Position numbers and translations under genes: made by a program. This document shows, one piece after another, positions 1-14,000 of a DNA stretch of 64,000 bases. Each line of letters begins with the position of its first letter. Position 1 is the stretch's first letter. Under the pieces are notes generated by a model. The model searched no databases, was not told where the DNA came from, and worked only from the letters and a program-made list of their open reading frames with translations. The stretch covers positions 218,501-282,500 of the forward strand of contig JACEEZ010003598.1 in NCBI GenBank assembly GCA_016584305.1, in the 5' to 3' direction. Origin of the DNA: Chionoecetes opilio. Lineage: Eukaryota > Arthropoda > Malacostraca > Decapoda > Majidae.

Positions 1-1722
1 GTTCCTCCTTCTCCTCCACCCTGTCTATATTATGCCTGTTATTAAGATCCTTCGGAATGATGTTTTCTTTGCCCTTTCTGGCCTAGATCCTCGGAAGGCT
101 TACAGTCCTGACAGAGTCCCTCCTATTGTTCTCAAAAACTGTGCTTCTGTGCTTGCACCCTGCCTGGTCAAACTTTTCCGTCTTTGTCTATCTACTTCCA
201 CCTTTCCTTCTTGCTGGAAGTTTTGCTCACATCCAACCTGTTCCTAAGAAGGGTGACCGTTCTAATCCTTCAACACTACCGTCCTATAGCTTTGACTTCC
301 TGCCTTTCTAAAGTTTTTGAATCTATACTTAATAAGAAGATTTCTTAAGCATCTATCTGCTCACAAAATCTTCTATCTGATCGTCAGTACGGTTTCCGTA
401 AAGGGCGATCTACTGGTGATCTTCTAGCTTTCCTAACTGAATCTTGGTCATCCTCCTTTAGGGGTTTCGGTGAACCTTTTGCTGTTGCCCTTGACATATC
501 AAAAGCTTTTGATAGAGTCTGGCACAAATCTTAATTTTCCAAACTACCCTCAATTCGGTTTCTATCCTTCTCTCTGTACCTTCATTTTAAGTTTCTTTCA
601 AAACCGTTCTATTGCAGCTACTGTAGACGGACATTGTTCTCTCCCAAATCTATCAATAGTGGTGTTCCCCAGGGTTCTGTCCTATCACACACTCTCTTCT
701 ATTACTTATTAATGATCTTCTAAGTCTAACTCAAAGCCCTATCCACTCCTACACTGATGATTCTACCCTGCATTTTTCAACGTCATTTATTAGACGTCCA
801 ACTCAACAGGAACTAAGTGATTCACGGAGAGATGCCACCGTGCGCCTAACTTCTGATCTTTCTATAATTTCTGATTGGGGCAAAGCAAACTTTGTTTTGT
901 TCAATGCCTCAAAAACCCAATTTCCTTCACCTATCTATCGACAAAACCTACCAGATAACTATCCCCTCTTCTTCAATGACACTCAACTATCTCCTTCTTC
1001 TACAATGAACATTCTAGGACTATCCTTTACTAAAAAACTGAACTGAAAATCTCACATCTCATCTCTTGCTAAAACTGCTTCTAAGAAGTTAGGTGTCCTG
1101 TGGCATCTGCGTCCGTTTTTTTCTCCATCCCAGTTGCTTGCTCTGTACAGGGGCCTTATCCACCCATGTATGGAGTATGTCTCACATGTTTGGGGAGGAT
1201 CCACTCATACAGCTCTCCTAAACAGGCTTGAGTCAAAAGCTTTTCATCTCATCAACTCCCCTCCTCTGACTGACTGTCTTCAATCTTTAAATCACCGCCA
1301 GAATGTTGCTTCTCTTGCTATCTTCTACCGTTATTTTCATGCTCACTGCTCTTCTGAACTTGCTAACTGCATGCCTCCCCCCCCTCCCGCGGTCTCGCTG
1401 CACAAGACTTTCTACTCATTCTCATCCCTATTCTGTCCAATCTCCTAATGCAAGAGTAATCAGTATCTTTACTCTTCATCCCTTTCACTGATAAACTCTG
1501 GAACTCTCTTCCTGTTTCTATTTTTCCACCTTCCTACGACTTAAATCTTTTCAAGAGAAGAGTAACAAGACACCCCCAGAACTAAATTGGCACACCCCTC
1601 TTTTTTTTCTCTCTTACTGTGTTCTTTATGGGGACTGGCAACTATGCGGGCTTTGTGTTATCCATTTTTGTTGTGCCCTTGGCCAGTCCTTTGTGATGTA
1701 AAAAAAATATTAAAAAAATTAA
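1..1722 (+). pseudogene. Non-LTR retrotransposon (LINE) reverse transcriptase, decayed, 5' end outside window
   Basis: Successive frames give reverse transcriptase motifs in order: a GLDPRKAY-type start, an IQPVPKKGDRSNPS-type block, QYGFRKGRSTGDLL, AVALDISKAFDRVWHKS, a GVPQGSVLSPTL-like block, SYTDDSTLHFS (the YxDD catalytic box), FNASKTQF, then SQLLALYRGLIHPCMEYVSHVWGG. Frameshifts and stops break it in several places. The 3' UTR ends near 1722 in an A-rich tail. The layout is Jockey/CR1-like. The same 3' end recurs at 7503, 26440, 29222 and 40600. Confidence 0.88.
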
Positions 1723-1892
1723 AAATATTAGATAGTATGAGAACATGACTTTAAACAGAAATATGATGTTAATGATGATTAAAGTCGACATCATAATGTA
1801 TGCCTAGTTATGAGAGGGAGAGAGGGAGACTTTTCTAAGAGTATCAACACCACCATTACTATATCTACTACCATCCAACCACCACAACAGCA

Positions 1893-2129
1893 ACTACTAC
1901 TACTACTACTACTACTACTACCACTACTATTATTACTACTACTACTACTACTACTGCCACTATTACTACTACTACTACTGCCACTATTACTACTACTACT
2001 ACTACTACTACCACTACTACTACTACTACCACTACTATTATTACTACTACTACTACTACTACTGCCACTATTACTACTACTACTACTGCCACTATTACTA
2101 CTACTACTACTACTGCCACTACTACTACA

Positions 2130-2167
<38 letters not shown>
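1893..2167. repeat. ACT/ACC trinucleotide microsatellite
   Basis: About 275 bp of ACT repeats with scattered ATT, GCC and ACC variants, ending about 20 bp beyond the donor of the OGDH exon at 2190. The Leu and Val runs it can encode are not genes. Confidence 0.95.
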
Positions 2168-2189
2168 CAGCCTAGAACCCGAGCCTCAC

Positions 2190-2299
2190 CTTATGGAAAT
2201 GGTGCCTCCAGTCCGCGGCAACATTACACACGTGCATCACAGCCTCGGGGTCGTCGGCATTCACGTGGAAGATCGGGGCATTGACCACTCGAGCAACAT
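2190..2299 (-). CDS. Ogdh: OGDH exon: [21 protein letters not shown]...HHFHK
   Basis: 110 bp. Two bases complete the Asp codon, then 36 codons follow, with acceptor CTCCGCAG and donor GTGAGG. It encodes [20 protein letters not shown] and ends RHHFHK in phase 0. This is the last OGDH exon in the window. An ACT trinucleotide repeat begins about 20 bp beyond the donor. Confidence 0.95.
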
Positions 2300-4976
2300 C
2301 TGCGGAGTGGTGGGATGGGTGCATGAAAGGAGGTAAAGAGCAAGGGTAGTATATAGAGGACTTTATATAGTGTATAGTAGTGCTAGAAATTAACGATGAC
2401 TATGGAACCTTCAGTACCATCAGATTATTAAGGTTTTCCTCGACTTACAGATAATTGTATATGCATGATGAGAATGGCGGAGGAATACACAACAACTAGT
2501 TATAAGTAGCTAACTAAAGAAATGCAATAATAGAAAGATTAAAGGCATGAATAAACATGATGACAAAGGTAACTAGCTAACTCATCATGAAAGTTTTGTC
2601 CTATGAATGCAACATCTGTAATATTGTTCTGCAAATCTCAATACTAATTCCAGTAGTCATTGCTGCTAACCCCTTCACGCCCAGATCATTCCTTTGCTAT
2701 AAAAAAAATTGTCTGTTGTCAGCCATAAATTACGACAATAACTAAATATATCAATTAGTTTAGTGGACAACGATACTAAGCAGGTCATATCTATAAAATA
2801 TTGCTTATATTCACAAAAAATCGTTAATGGTACCCAAATTATAATGGAAATTACGTTCTGGGTTCTCAAGGGTTAAGGAGAGAGTTTCAGCATCTAAAGA
2901 CTAAAGAGCTAACTCATCATGAAAGTTTTGTCCTATAAATGGGACACCTGTAATATTGTTTCTTAATACTAATTCCAGTAGTCATTGCTGCTAAAGAGTA
3001 AGTTTCACCACATACAAAAGAAAGTGTCAAAATATTTACTACAAGTTAGAGCACAAAGCAATGTACTGGGAGGACAAATAACAATTGCATGAGCCATTAA
3101 GAAGTAAGGTTATGTGTGAAGGTTGTCTCCAGCCAGTGGCACTAACAACACATTGCTACAGCATATTGTAAAACCTCTCGTATTCGGACCCTCATTATTC
3201 GGACTTTTGACATTATTCGGACCTCTCTTTTTTTTTTTCTTTTTTAGGGTCGAAAATTTCCTAGCCTAAATATTTTTTTGTTTCTTTTTTTTTAGGGGTT
3301 GAATTTTCTAGCCTAGATTTTTTTTTTTTTTTTTTTATATATCTAAATACTTCTATATATAATCCCCCCATTATTCGGATCCTTGCATTACTCGGACCAC
3401 TCTTTGGCCCCATTAGTCCGAATATGAGAGGTTTTACTGTATTGTCAAACGTTTGGAAGCTTACAGAACAGATGTCTTAACCCCTTGAGGTCCAGAACGT
3501 AATTTCCATAGTAATTTGGGTACCATTAGACGAGTTTAATGAATATAAGCAATATTTTATAGATATGACCTATTTAGTATCCTTGTCCACTAACTAATTT
3601 GGTATATTAAGTGACTTATCTTAACTTTATGGCTCGACAACACACAATTTTTTATAGCAAAGGAAAGATCTGGGCGTGAAGGGGTAAAATGTATATCGGT
3701 TTAACCCCTTCACGCCCAAATCTTTCCTTTGCTATATAAAATTGTCTGTTGTCGAGCCATAAAATTAAGAAAAGTCACTTAATATACCAAATTAGTTAGT
3801 GGACAAGGATACTAAACAGTTCATATCTATAAAATATTGCTTATATTCACAAAAATCGTCTAATGGTATACCCAAAGTACAATGGAAATTACGTTCTGGG
3901 CCTCCAGGGGTTAAAGGTGTATGATGGATAATGCCCCCTGCCTGCCCGCCACTCACCTGTGCAGTAAGGGGAGGAGCGGGACATGCGGGGGTCGGTGGTG
4001 AAGCCAATCTGGTTGTTGACGACGATGTGGATGGTGCCGTGCGTGGTGTACTGCGGCAGCTCGGACAAGTGGAAGGTCTCGTACACAATGCCCTGCCCGG
4101 AGAACGCTGCATCCCCGTGGAGCAGCACTGAGAGCACCTGTGTTGTAAGAGTTAGAAATTATAACAGAAGAAAACATACATATTTCTAAACATGGGTAAG
4201 ATACATACCATAACATACCATAACATATATATGAAAATAAGAACATACATGCATATTTCTAAACATAGGTAAGATCGAAGACTATTGTATACATATAGAG
4301 TAGTCTTTGGTAAGATACATACCATAACATACATAAGAAAATAAGAACATACATACATATTTTTAAACATAGGTAAGATACATACCATAACAAACATAAG
4401 AAAATAAGCACACATGAACATACATAACATAAGAACATGCATAAGAAAATAAGGAAGCTACAAGAGGCCTAAACGTGGGAGTTCCTGTGAAATAATTTAC
4501 TACACTCAGTTGTCATGAATGAGTAATCTAAGGAAACAATTCAGTCAGAAAGTAAATCTATCATATGAGTGAATATTAAATTATTCAAACTGCAATCATT
4601 CACACATTGTCTCTTGGTCTGGCTTCATAGTAATTCCTGCCTCCATTTAGAGTCTGTTTTTTTAACAAGGCAAAAAATCATGACCCCTTGCTGCTTACTG
4701 ACTGATATTTGATGCCAGAAGGGAATACTACACTTCTTCCAAATTTCAGCTGCATTTTATCATAGTTAACCATATTATCAGGCAAACATAGGCATCATTT
4801 TAAGCATGAGACTTTAAGATGGAATGGAATTTTTGCCTCGTTAAAAAAAAATAGACTGTAGGTCCCTGGGGAAGTCCAGAACTACTGTGGACGAATCACG
4901 ATACTATGATTGACTGATTGACTTATGAAGAGTGGCTGGACTTTACATCACAGTGGTCTCTCTCTCACTCACTCAC

Positions 4977-5025
<49 letters not shown>

Positions 5026-8000
5026 AAACCCAACAATCTCCCTCAAAGGATTCGAAACCCTTATAGAATGGCTGGACTTTACATCATCAGAGAGGCCGCT
5101 CCTTCCCCCCCCCCCTCACCTTGTTGCCCTCGGAGTCCCCGTGGTAGAACTGTTCTGCCCGGGTCTTGCCCTGCACCACGGGGTTCACTGCCTCCAAGTG
5201 CGAGGGGTTGGCGACGATGGCCAGGCGGATGTTCTTGTTGGTCACGCGGTTCAGCCTCTCCACGTACGTTCCCAGGTGGTACTTCACGTCGCCAGAACCC
5301 TTGGGGAAGGAAAAATATCCAGTCATAAGAACATAAGAAAATAAGGAAGCTACAAGACTACAGAGACCTACACGTAGTAATTCCTGTTCCTTAACACTAC
5401 CTACATCCACCTTTCATCCCCATCCATGAAATTGTCCAGCCTCCTTTTAAAGCTCCCTATTGACTCCGCACTAACTACCTGACGACTGAGTCCCTTCCAA
5501 TCATTTACCACCCTAGGTTTACTTACTAGGTTCTCTGATGCTGTTCAACTTCAAACATTATTTCTAATACTCCCTAATAGTACTAACGTGTCTGTACACA
5601 ATGAGAGTCATGAGTGTCACGCTGATATGTTTTGTATGTGGCAATCATGAGTTCGTAAAAGTAAGGAAAGATGTCCTGAGACAGTACTGACATAATTAGA
5701 GTAAATGAAAACTATTTAATCATTTCATATTCTACAATTCAGGCGCCTAGAATTGAAACGGCATAAGCGCCACTTTTAAAACACTGAGAAAAACGCGCTT
5801 AACCCCTTCACTGCGGATATCAAATTCATAGGCCTACCCCCCTGTGCGGCAGGTTTAATTAAAATATATAATAATTACTGATCATATTTTAAAGTGCCTA
5901 AATGAATAGGATGCTCATTCCATACCAGAAAATCCATATTTCGTCTTGGTGGAGGCTACCAGCTAAGTGAAGAGTTACGTCAAAGTGCAGCAACAGGGCC
6001 GTGGCCGTGCTGCCAGACGCACAATGAAACTACTTACTACTCAACATAATACAGCTTATTTTGGTACATAAATGCTTCATTCATGCATTCATTCATTCAT
6101 TCATACTTCTGTTTTATATCCATCAAGAATATGTTGAATATCTTGACTATTTAGCCTCGCCATTGAAGTAGAGGGCGCGGCAGCGTCAACACGTCGTACT
6201 GTACCGCTTGACCTTATTAGTCACACTAACTCACGCAAGCAGAAAAAGAGGTTCTATTATATCGCAACACTTGACACTGTTGCCATACAAGCCTATCACA
6301 ACGAATATTTACCCATAATATCATTGAGCGCGCAGTTTAAATACAGAAACCATATATGTACCAGCCGCAGTGAACCCTTAAATAGGGGTTAAAGTTTAAT
6401 CTAAGAAAATCAAGATATGAAACGGCACAAGCGCCACTTTTTATCAATGAAAAAAATGCACCTAAAGTGTTTTCAAAGTAAATCAACAACAAATGAAGAT
6501 ATTAGATTAAACTTTAAGTACATTTTTATCAGTTTTTTAAAAGTGGCGCTTGTGCCGTTTCAATTCTAGGCGCCTGAATTCTGTCTAGCCCATTCTACCA
6601 TGACCTGATTTGGGGTTCCCGGAAGCTATACAGGCATCACACAGCTACAGGTGAGTCATCAGACGCTGCTACCTATCTTGTCGCCTATTTCCGAGAATGG
6701 GGATGGCCGTCATTGAAGTCTCCATCAAGTTCAATATCATCCAAAGTATTGATGACCTTATAAATTAACCCTTATTCAATGCCTTACTTCACCTTGTTAA
6801 GATATCTAAGGACATATTACTACTTGGTAACATAATTCTATCTCCAATAACACCCAAGCTTACAATGAGAAAAGCTGGAATGTAAAGACTATCCAACGCA
6901 GCAATAACTTTCAAGCCCTGCTGAAAACATGTCATTGGCCTGAATGTCCTTAATACTTATGATAAACAATAAACAACTCACCCCTGCCAATACCAAAAAT
7001 CATCCCAGTGTTTCAATAATCTCTACCGTAGATAACAGTAAAGTCGCCACCTGCACTAATGTCGTCAGGCGCCATATATTACAAATTATAGCATCACTAC
7101 TGATTTTTATGTGCCACTGAAGATGATACACAGTAGTTTATATCATGGCTGTATAATCTACCCTATTTCAGCGTTGTTTTATGCTTTGTATCTGCAAGTA
7201 TAGACGGTTTCAAATTTCGCTACGCATTTTTTTTTCGGGCGACGACGACAGCGGTAAGACACTCAGTAAATAAACACTAGATGGCGACTTCACTGTTGGT
7301 AGCCACTTTGTAGATATTTTTGAAATTTGTTCATTTATAGCCATACTATGACACAGATGAAGACATAAAATGACACAGACTCTCCAGATAGCCCCTTCTA
7401 ACTGTCCTGAAATCATGGATGTAGAAATGTAAGTGTTAACGCCACCACACGTCTGTAAACAGAAAAAAAAGTTGTCCTGGCGACTTAACTGTTATCTACG
7501 TTAGAACTCTCTTCCTGTTTCTATTTGTCCACCTTTCTACAACAAAAATTTCTTCAAGAGAGAAGTGACAAGACACCTCCTGAACTAAATTGGCCCACCC
7601 TTTCTATATTTTCTTACTGACTTCTAACTCTTCTTTATAGGGACTGGCAACTATGCGGGCCTTTTGTTGCTTATCTCTCACCTACTCCTTTGTTTTCCCT
7701 TTTCTCTCACCTCCTTCCTTTGTTTTCCCTCTTTTCTCTCACCTCCTTCCTTTGTTTTCACCCTTATCTCTCCTCTCTTCCCTCCTTTTCACCCTTTTCT
7801 CTCACCTCCTCCTTTGTTTTCCCTCTTATCTCTCACCTCCTTCCTTTGTTTTCCCTCTTTTCTCTCACCTCCTCCTTTGTTTTCACCCTTCTATCTTTTT
7901 TTTTTGCCCTTGGCCAGTTCTTTATGTAAAAAAAATATTAAAAAAAAGTCCAGGGAAGCCATCACACCACAGACCACATTCCAGTCTCCCTACCTCATCT

Positions 8001-11000
8001 CCCGTGTCAAGGCCGGCAAACTGGCAGAAGATGTGTTCCAGGGGCTTGCGGCACACGTTGGAGAGCACGTTGAGGCGTCCGCGGTGAGGCATGCCCATCA
8101 CAAAGCTCTCCACGCCCAGGGAGGTGGACTGATCAATCACCTGAAGGATATAACCAAGAGTGAGAAAACATATACACATCATTAACCCCTTGAGGCCCAG
8201 AACGTAATTTCCACTGTAATTTGGGTACCATTAGACGATTTTTTAGTGACTATAAGCAATATTTTATAGCTATGACCTGTTTAGTAGCCTTGTCGACTAA
8301 CTAAATCTGTATATTCAGTTAGTTTTCGTAATTTCATGGCTAACAGACAATTTTATATAGCAAAGGAAAGATCTGGGCGTGAAGGGGCTAACATAAGAGA
8401 TAAGAGATAGTGGGACTGCTGATAAACAAGAGTATTCCACTGAAAAACAGAGGAAGAATATTTGAAGCATGTATAAGATCAGTTTTTCTGTATGGTTCCG
8501 AGACATAGACTTTAACGAAGAAGTGTTGAGGATGTGTTGGTTGGGTGTGATCGGAGAATGTTGAGATATATGACTGGGATCACATGAAGAGATGAAGTGT
8601 ACAGTGAAGAGGTGACAAGAAAATGTGGATTGAAGGAGGTGAGTACAGTGCTGAGAGTAAGGCGATTGAGGTGGTTTGGGCACGTGTAGAGGAGAGAAGG
8701 TGGTGAAGCATTGGGGAGAGTGGAAGTGCCAGGTCGCCGTCCACCAGGCAGGTCAAGGAAGACATGGAGGCAGTGTGTTGAAAAGGATCTGGCAGCATTG
8801 GGCATTGATGTTGAGGCAATGGATAGAGATAGTTGGAAGCATATCATCGGCCGTCTCACCTCATAAAGTATTATGGGAAAATCTGACGTAAACAGAAAAA
8901 AGAAAAAGAACTTAAGGGCCGAGACTTTATTACACCTGATATTTAGTTATGATCGCTGTCTATAATTTGGAGAGAAAGTTCCCAGTTAAGGCATCTGATG
9001 GTAGCCTGTTGATCTCTATGTTAATGTGGAACTTTTATTGGATCTGTGTCATGTGTTACTTAGCCTGAAAGGAGGAAGGAGTACCTCAAGACTGAACAAA
9101 GGCTACCTGAGTGCACATTCTTCAGGGTATGAGGTAAAAAGAGATAGAGTAAGCGATAGAGTAAGCGATAGAGTAAGAGATAGAGTGAGTTACAGAGGCA
9201 TTAGCTTGTGTAGCATATGCATTAGTGTATCATAGATTCTGAAGTAAATGGAAAAGTATGAGAAGCTACAAACTGTAAGGTTGGTGAGGAACTTGGCAGG
9301 TTTAAAACTGGGAATGGTTATGTGGATCAGATCTTGAATATGAAAATGATAGTTGAAAATGTGTTAGCAAAATACAGTAAAACCTCTCGTATTCGGACCC
9401 TCATTATTCGGACTTTGACCTTCTCTCTCTCTTTTTTTTTTTTTTTGTGGGGGGGGGGGGGGGGGGGGGTTCGAAATTTCCTAGCTATATTATACGGCTA
9501 GAATTATTTTTTTTTTTTTTTGGGTCGAAATTTCCTAGCTATACGAGGGGGGACCCAAAAAAAGCCGGAATTCTGTTATATAATTGTATTCAGATATTTT
9601 TACACGTTTACACTTTTATCACCTTCAAAGTATTCTCCATGTGAAGCAATGCACCAGTCCAGACGTGTTTTCCACTGTACAAAACAATTCCGGAACTCTA
9701 GCAAAGATATGCCTTTTAACGACTCCGTCGTTTTCTTCTTAACCTCTACCAGTCTGCAAAACGTTTTCTTTGAGGACTTTCTCATCTGGGGGAACAAAAA
9801 AAAATCGCAGGGAGCAAGATCGGGTGAAAAGGGAGGGTGGGTAAGTGGGATCATGCCATTTTTTGTGAGAAACTGTCTCACACTCAAGGCGGTGTGCGCT
9901 AGCGCATTGTCGTGATGCAACCACCACTCTCCCCTTTGCCACAGGTCGGGGCGTTTTCGTCTCACTGCGTCTCGCAAACGCTTCAGAACTGCCAAGTAAA
10001 AAGTCTGGTGAACAGTTTGACTAGGAGGAACAAATTCTTTGTGGACAATTCCTCTCGCATCGAAGAAACAAATCAACATCATCTTGACATTGGACTTCAC
10101 TTGACGCGCTTTTTTGGGTCGTGGTGACGTTGGATGCTTCCATTGACTTGACTGCTGTTTCGTTTCTGGGTCGTAGCCGTAGCACCAGCTTTCCTCACCA
10201 GTGATGACCTTCGAAAAAAGGTATGGATCAACTTCCAACTGTTCCTTCAGTTCACGACACGCATTCATTCGTGACTGCTTTTGCTCGTCCGTGAGCAAGC
10301 GAGGCACCAATTTCGCTGCAACTCTTTTCATCCCCAATTCCTCATTCAAAATTCGTTGGCAGGAGCTCCAGGACACACCAGTCAAATCAACAAGTTCGTC
10401 TTGATCGGCGACGATCCTCCAAGATCAGTTCATGAATTTTCGTGATGTTTTCATCCGTTCGGGAGGTTGACGGTCGCCCTGAACGAGGTTGGTCTTCCAG
10501 CGACAATTGACCATTCCTAAAGCGTGCAAACCATTCGTAAACTTGTGTTTTGCTCATGGCAGCATCCTTGTAAGCTGTTTGAAGCATGATAACTGTTTCG
10601 GCTGCCGTTTTCCCCAGCAAAAAACAGAGTTTCACGGCAGCACGCTGCTCCTTCCTTTCATCCATCGTAAAAATAGACGAAAAGGCGCAAAGCACTTCAA
10701 AACAAAGGCGAACCACGGGGCTGTGCGTCTTCCCGCGACGACGCCAGTTAGCAGACTGATGCCTGAGGGTTGCCTCACGCGGCATTTAGCAGCGGAAACT
10801 TGAACTACTACGGGTTTGTCCCACAGAAACACCTTAATAACATTAAACACCTCATTTTTTTATTTTTTTATTTTATTCTACATATCCCCCCCATATATAA
10901 TCCCCCCATTATTCGGATCCTTGAATTACTCGGACCACTCCTTGGCCCAATTAGTCCGAATATGAGAGGTTTTACTGTACAAGGTGTAAGCTGTTTTCAT

Positions 11001-14000
11001 GGATTTATAGAAGACATTATGACACTTTCTTATCTCTAAAATACACGTAAAGTAATATAAATAACATAAATAATATAAATAACATAAGAAAATGCTACGT
11101 AAAAAATCATGGCGTATAAAACAAAGTGTTCATTTCAACATACTAATTGCTGCAAGGAAAGGTAATAGAAAACAAAACCCACCACCACTGACCTGTTTCA
11201 TGCTAGGAGAGAAGAAGTAAAAGAAAGCCATAGAATGAGCATAGAGCCATAGGAGAAGAGCTGAGGTTTTGGCAGTGCGGAGTTAAGAGCAAGAGAGATC
11301 CTAGTCTGTGTCTTATATTCTTTCCTTTTTATATATACGTACTTAAATGTTTTCTGAGTGCTCAATACTACATGCTTAAAAATAAACATCAAGTGAAAGA
11401 AACATGTATATACGACTGAACCTTTAACAGTATACTTGAACATTTAGTATTCCAATTTCACTTTCGTTCTCGTTTCAGAATTCATTGATGTTAAAGTGAA
11501 CTCATGACTTTTAAAGGTCTAGTACTACATAAGTATATCAACGACGATGGATGAGTATAAGGCATAAAAGTAATCAACGACTGAACAAAAGAATCAACGT
11601 GATAAAATAGATCACGACTGAACAGAAGTAGATACGACGAATAAAAAGTAGATCAACGACTGAACAAAGTAGATCAACGACTGAACAAAAAGTAATAACG
11701 ATGAATAAAAGTAGATCAACGACTGACTGGTGAGCCCATTTCAGATATTATAAGGTTCTTAATAAAACAGTGATTGTCTCCCTAAAAGTGAACTCATGAC
11801 TATTAAAGGTGCCTAGTACTACATAAAGTATATCAACGACTGACTGGTGATGAGTATAAGTGCATAAAAGTAGATCAACGACTTAACAAAAAGTAGATCA
11901 ACGACTGAATAAAAAGTAGATCAACGACTGAACAAAAAGTAGATCAACGACTGAACAAAAAGTAGATCAACGACTGAACAAAAAGTAGATCAACGACTGA
12001 ACAAAAAGTAGATCAATGACTGAACAAAAAGTAGATCAACGACTGAATAAAAAGTAGATCAACGACTGAATAAAAAGTAGATCAACGACTGAACAAAAAG
12101 TAGATCAACGACCGAACAGAAAGTAGATCAACGACTGAACAAAAAGTAGATCAACGACCGAACAAAAAGTAGATCAACGACTGAACAAAAAGTAGATCAA
12201 CGACCGAACAAAAAGTAGATCAACGACTGAACAAAAAGTAGATCAACGACTGAATAAAAAGTAGATCAACGACTGAACAAAAAGTAGATCAACGACTGAA
12301 CAAAAAGTAGATCAACGACTGAATAAAAAGTAGATCAACGACTGAATAAAAAGTATATCAACGACTGAACAAAAAGTAGATCAACGACTGAACAAAAAGT
12401 AGATCAACGACTGAATAAAAAGTAGATCAACGACTGAACAAAAAGTAGATCAACGACTGAACAAAAAGTAGATCAACGACTGAATAAAAAGTAGATCAAC
12501 GACTGAATAAAAAGTAGATCAACGACTGAACAAAAAGTATATCAACGACTGAACAAAAAGTAGATCAACGACTGACTGGTGAGCCCATTTCAGATATTAT
12601 AAAGTGGTTCCTTAATAAAACAGTGCATGTGTCTCCCTCACCCGTGGGACCTGGTGAGGCGGGCCAGCAGCAGGCGCTTGTCCTGGGCGCTCATGTGCAT
12701 GATGCCGGGCGTCTCAAACTTCTGCCGGATCCAGTTGCATTGCTCCAGGGAATTGATGAACATGAACTCAACACCTGAAGCATAGGGATGAAATCAATAA
12801 ATAAATAAATCTGTAATGATGCAAATACACAGCAAATCATTCTTATTTTGATGCTTTACAAAAAAACCAAAAAAATCATCAATGCAGCAATCTTTCTGCA
12901 ATCGTTGAATAGCAGAAGATTACCCACACGCTGCACATCAACCTCACCTTCGACAGTGAGTCCATCGCAACACATGGGGGTTAAGACATGAGGTTCTAAT
13001 CATGTCCAGTGTCGCCATGAAAATCCTGCCTGTGCCACCACAGGGGGGCCAACTACCAGTGTGCTCAAGTGAGGATGGCTACAGTACGTGTCTAATAGGC
13101 CGAGATACAGAAAAAAAAGTTACTCCAACCATGCTACTATATTTGAAGCAGAATTTGCTCTTGAAGCCATAAAAAGAAAAAAATAATAAATAAATAAATA
13201 TACAGGGTGTAACACGAGTTTCTGCAAATATTGATACAGGTGAAAGAACATGTAATTCTAAGCACAAAATATTCTATAACCATATGCTTTTTGAAGCTTC
13301 CTTTAGACGTGAGATGAAGTTAGAAAAATTAGCGCGGCCAGAAATTTCACCATGGCAGGCGGTTGCCGCTCGGTGACATTTTGAATGATTTAATCATAAT
13401 GTTTACTAGTAATGGAGCATTACATTATCTTATAACAACACAATTGGTATTAATGGACATGTTATTACTAAATAAGCAGTACATGAGAACAGCAGGGCTG
13501 TAATAAGCAATACTGTAAAAGGCTACATGACATTGTGTCGGGGCGGGGAGGAAGGAGGGACTACCGTAGATAACAGTGAAGTCGCCAGTTCAACGTTTCT
13601 TTGTTATTTACAGACGTGTGGTGGCGTTAATACTTACATTTCTACATCCATGATTTCAGGAAAGTTAGAAGAGGCTATCTGGAGAGTCTGTGTCATTTTG
13701 TGTCTTCATCTGTGTCATATTAGGGCTATAAATGAACAAATGACAAAAATAAATCCGAGCGGCGACCTTGCTATACCTACTACAGTAAAGTCGCCAGCTA
13801 GTATTTTAACCCAACAGTTGAGTCGCCACTCTGGGGAATTCAGGGAAATTAGAGGTAAAGTAAAACAAGTCTCTATATATATTAGCTGCGGAAGATGCTT
13901 GGATATATAAAAATTCCTCTGCCAACGTGATAATAAATTCAATTCAAGTTTGAAAGATCTGGCAAGTCTGCGTCCTGTCGCCCGACAGGCTATTGTTTAC

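Larger units (their letters stand above)
9375..10977. mobile_element. pogo/Tigger-like MITE, copy 2, interrupted by a mariner
   Basis: TA-flanked CAGTAAAACCTCTCGTATTC at the left and its inverse at 10957-10977. The body matches the copy at 3166-3439, except that a mariner of about 1.3 kb is inserted after AGCTATA near 9543. Confidence 0.88.

Noticed and set aside
4152..4442. Cys/Met/Phe-rich minus-strand frame
   Set aside because: It translates the ACATACATA tandem repeat in the OGDH intron; no homology or conserved splice signals.
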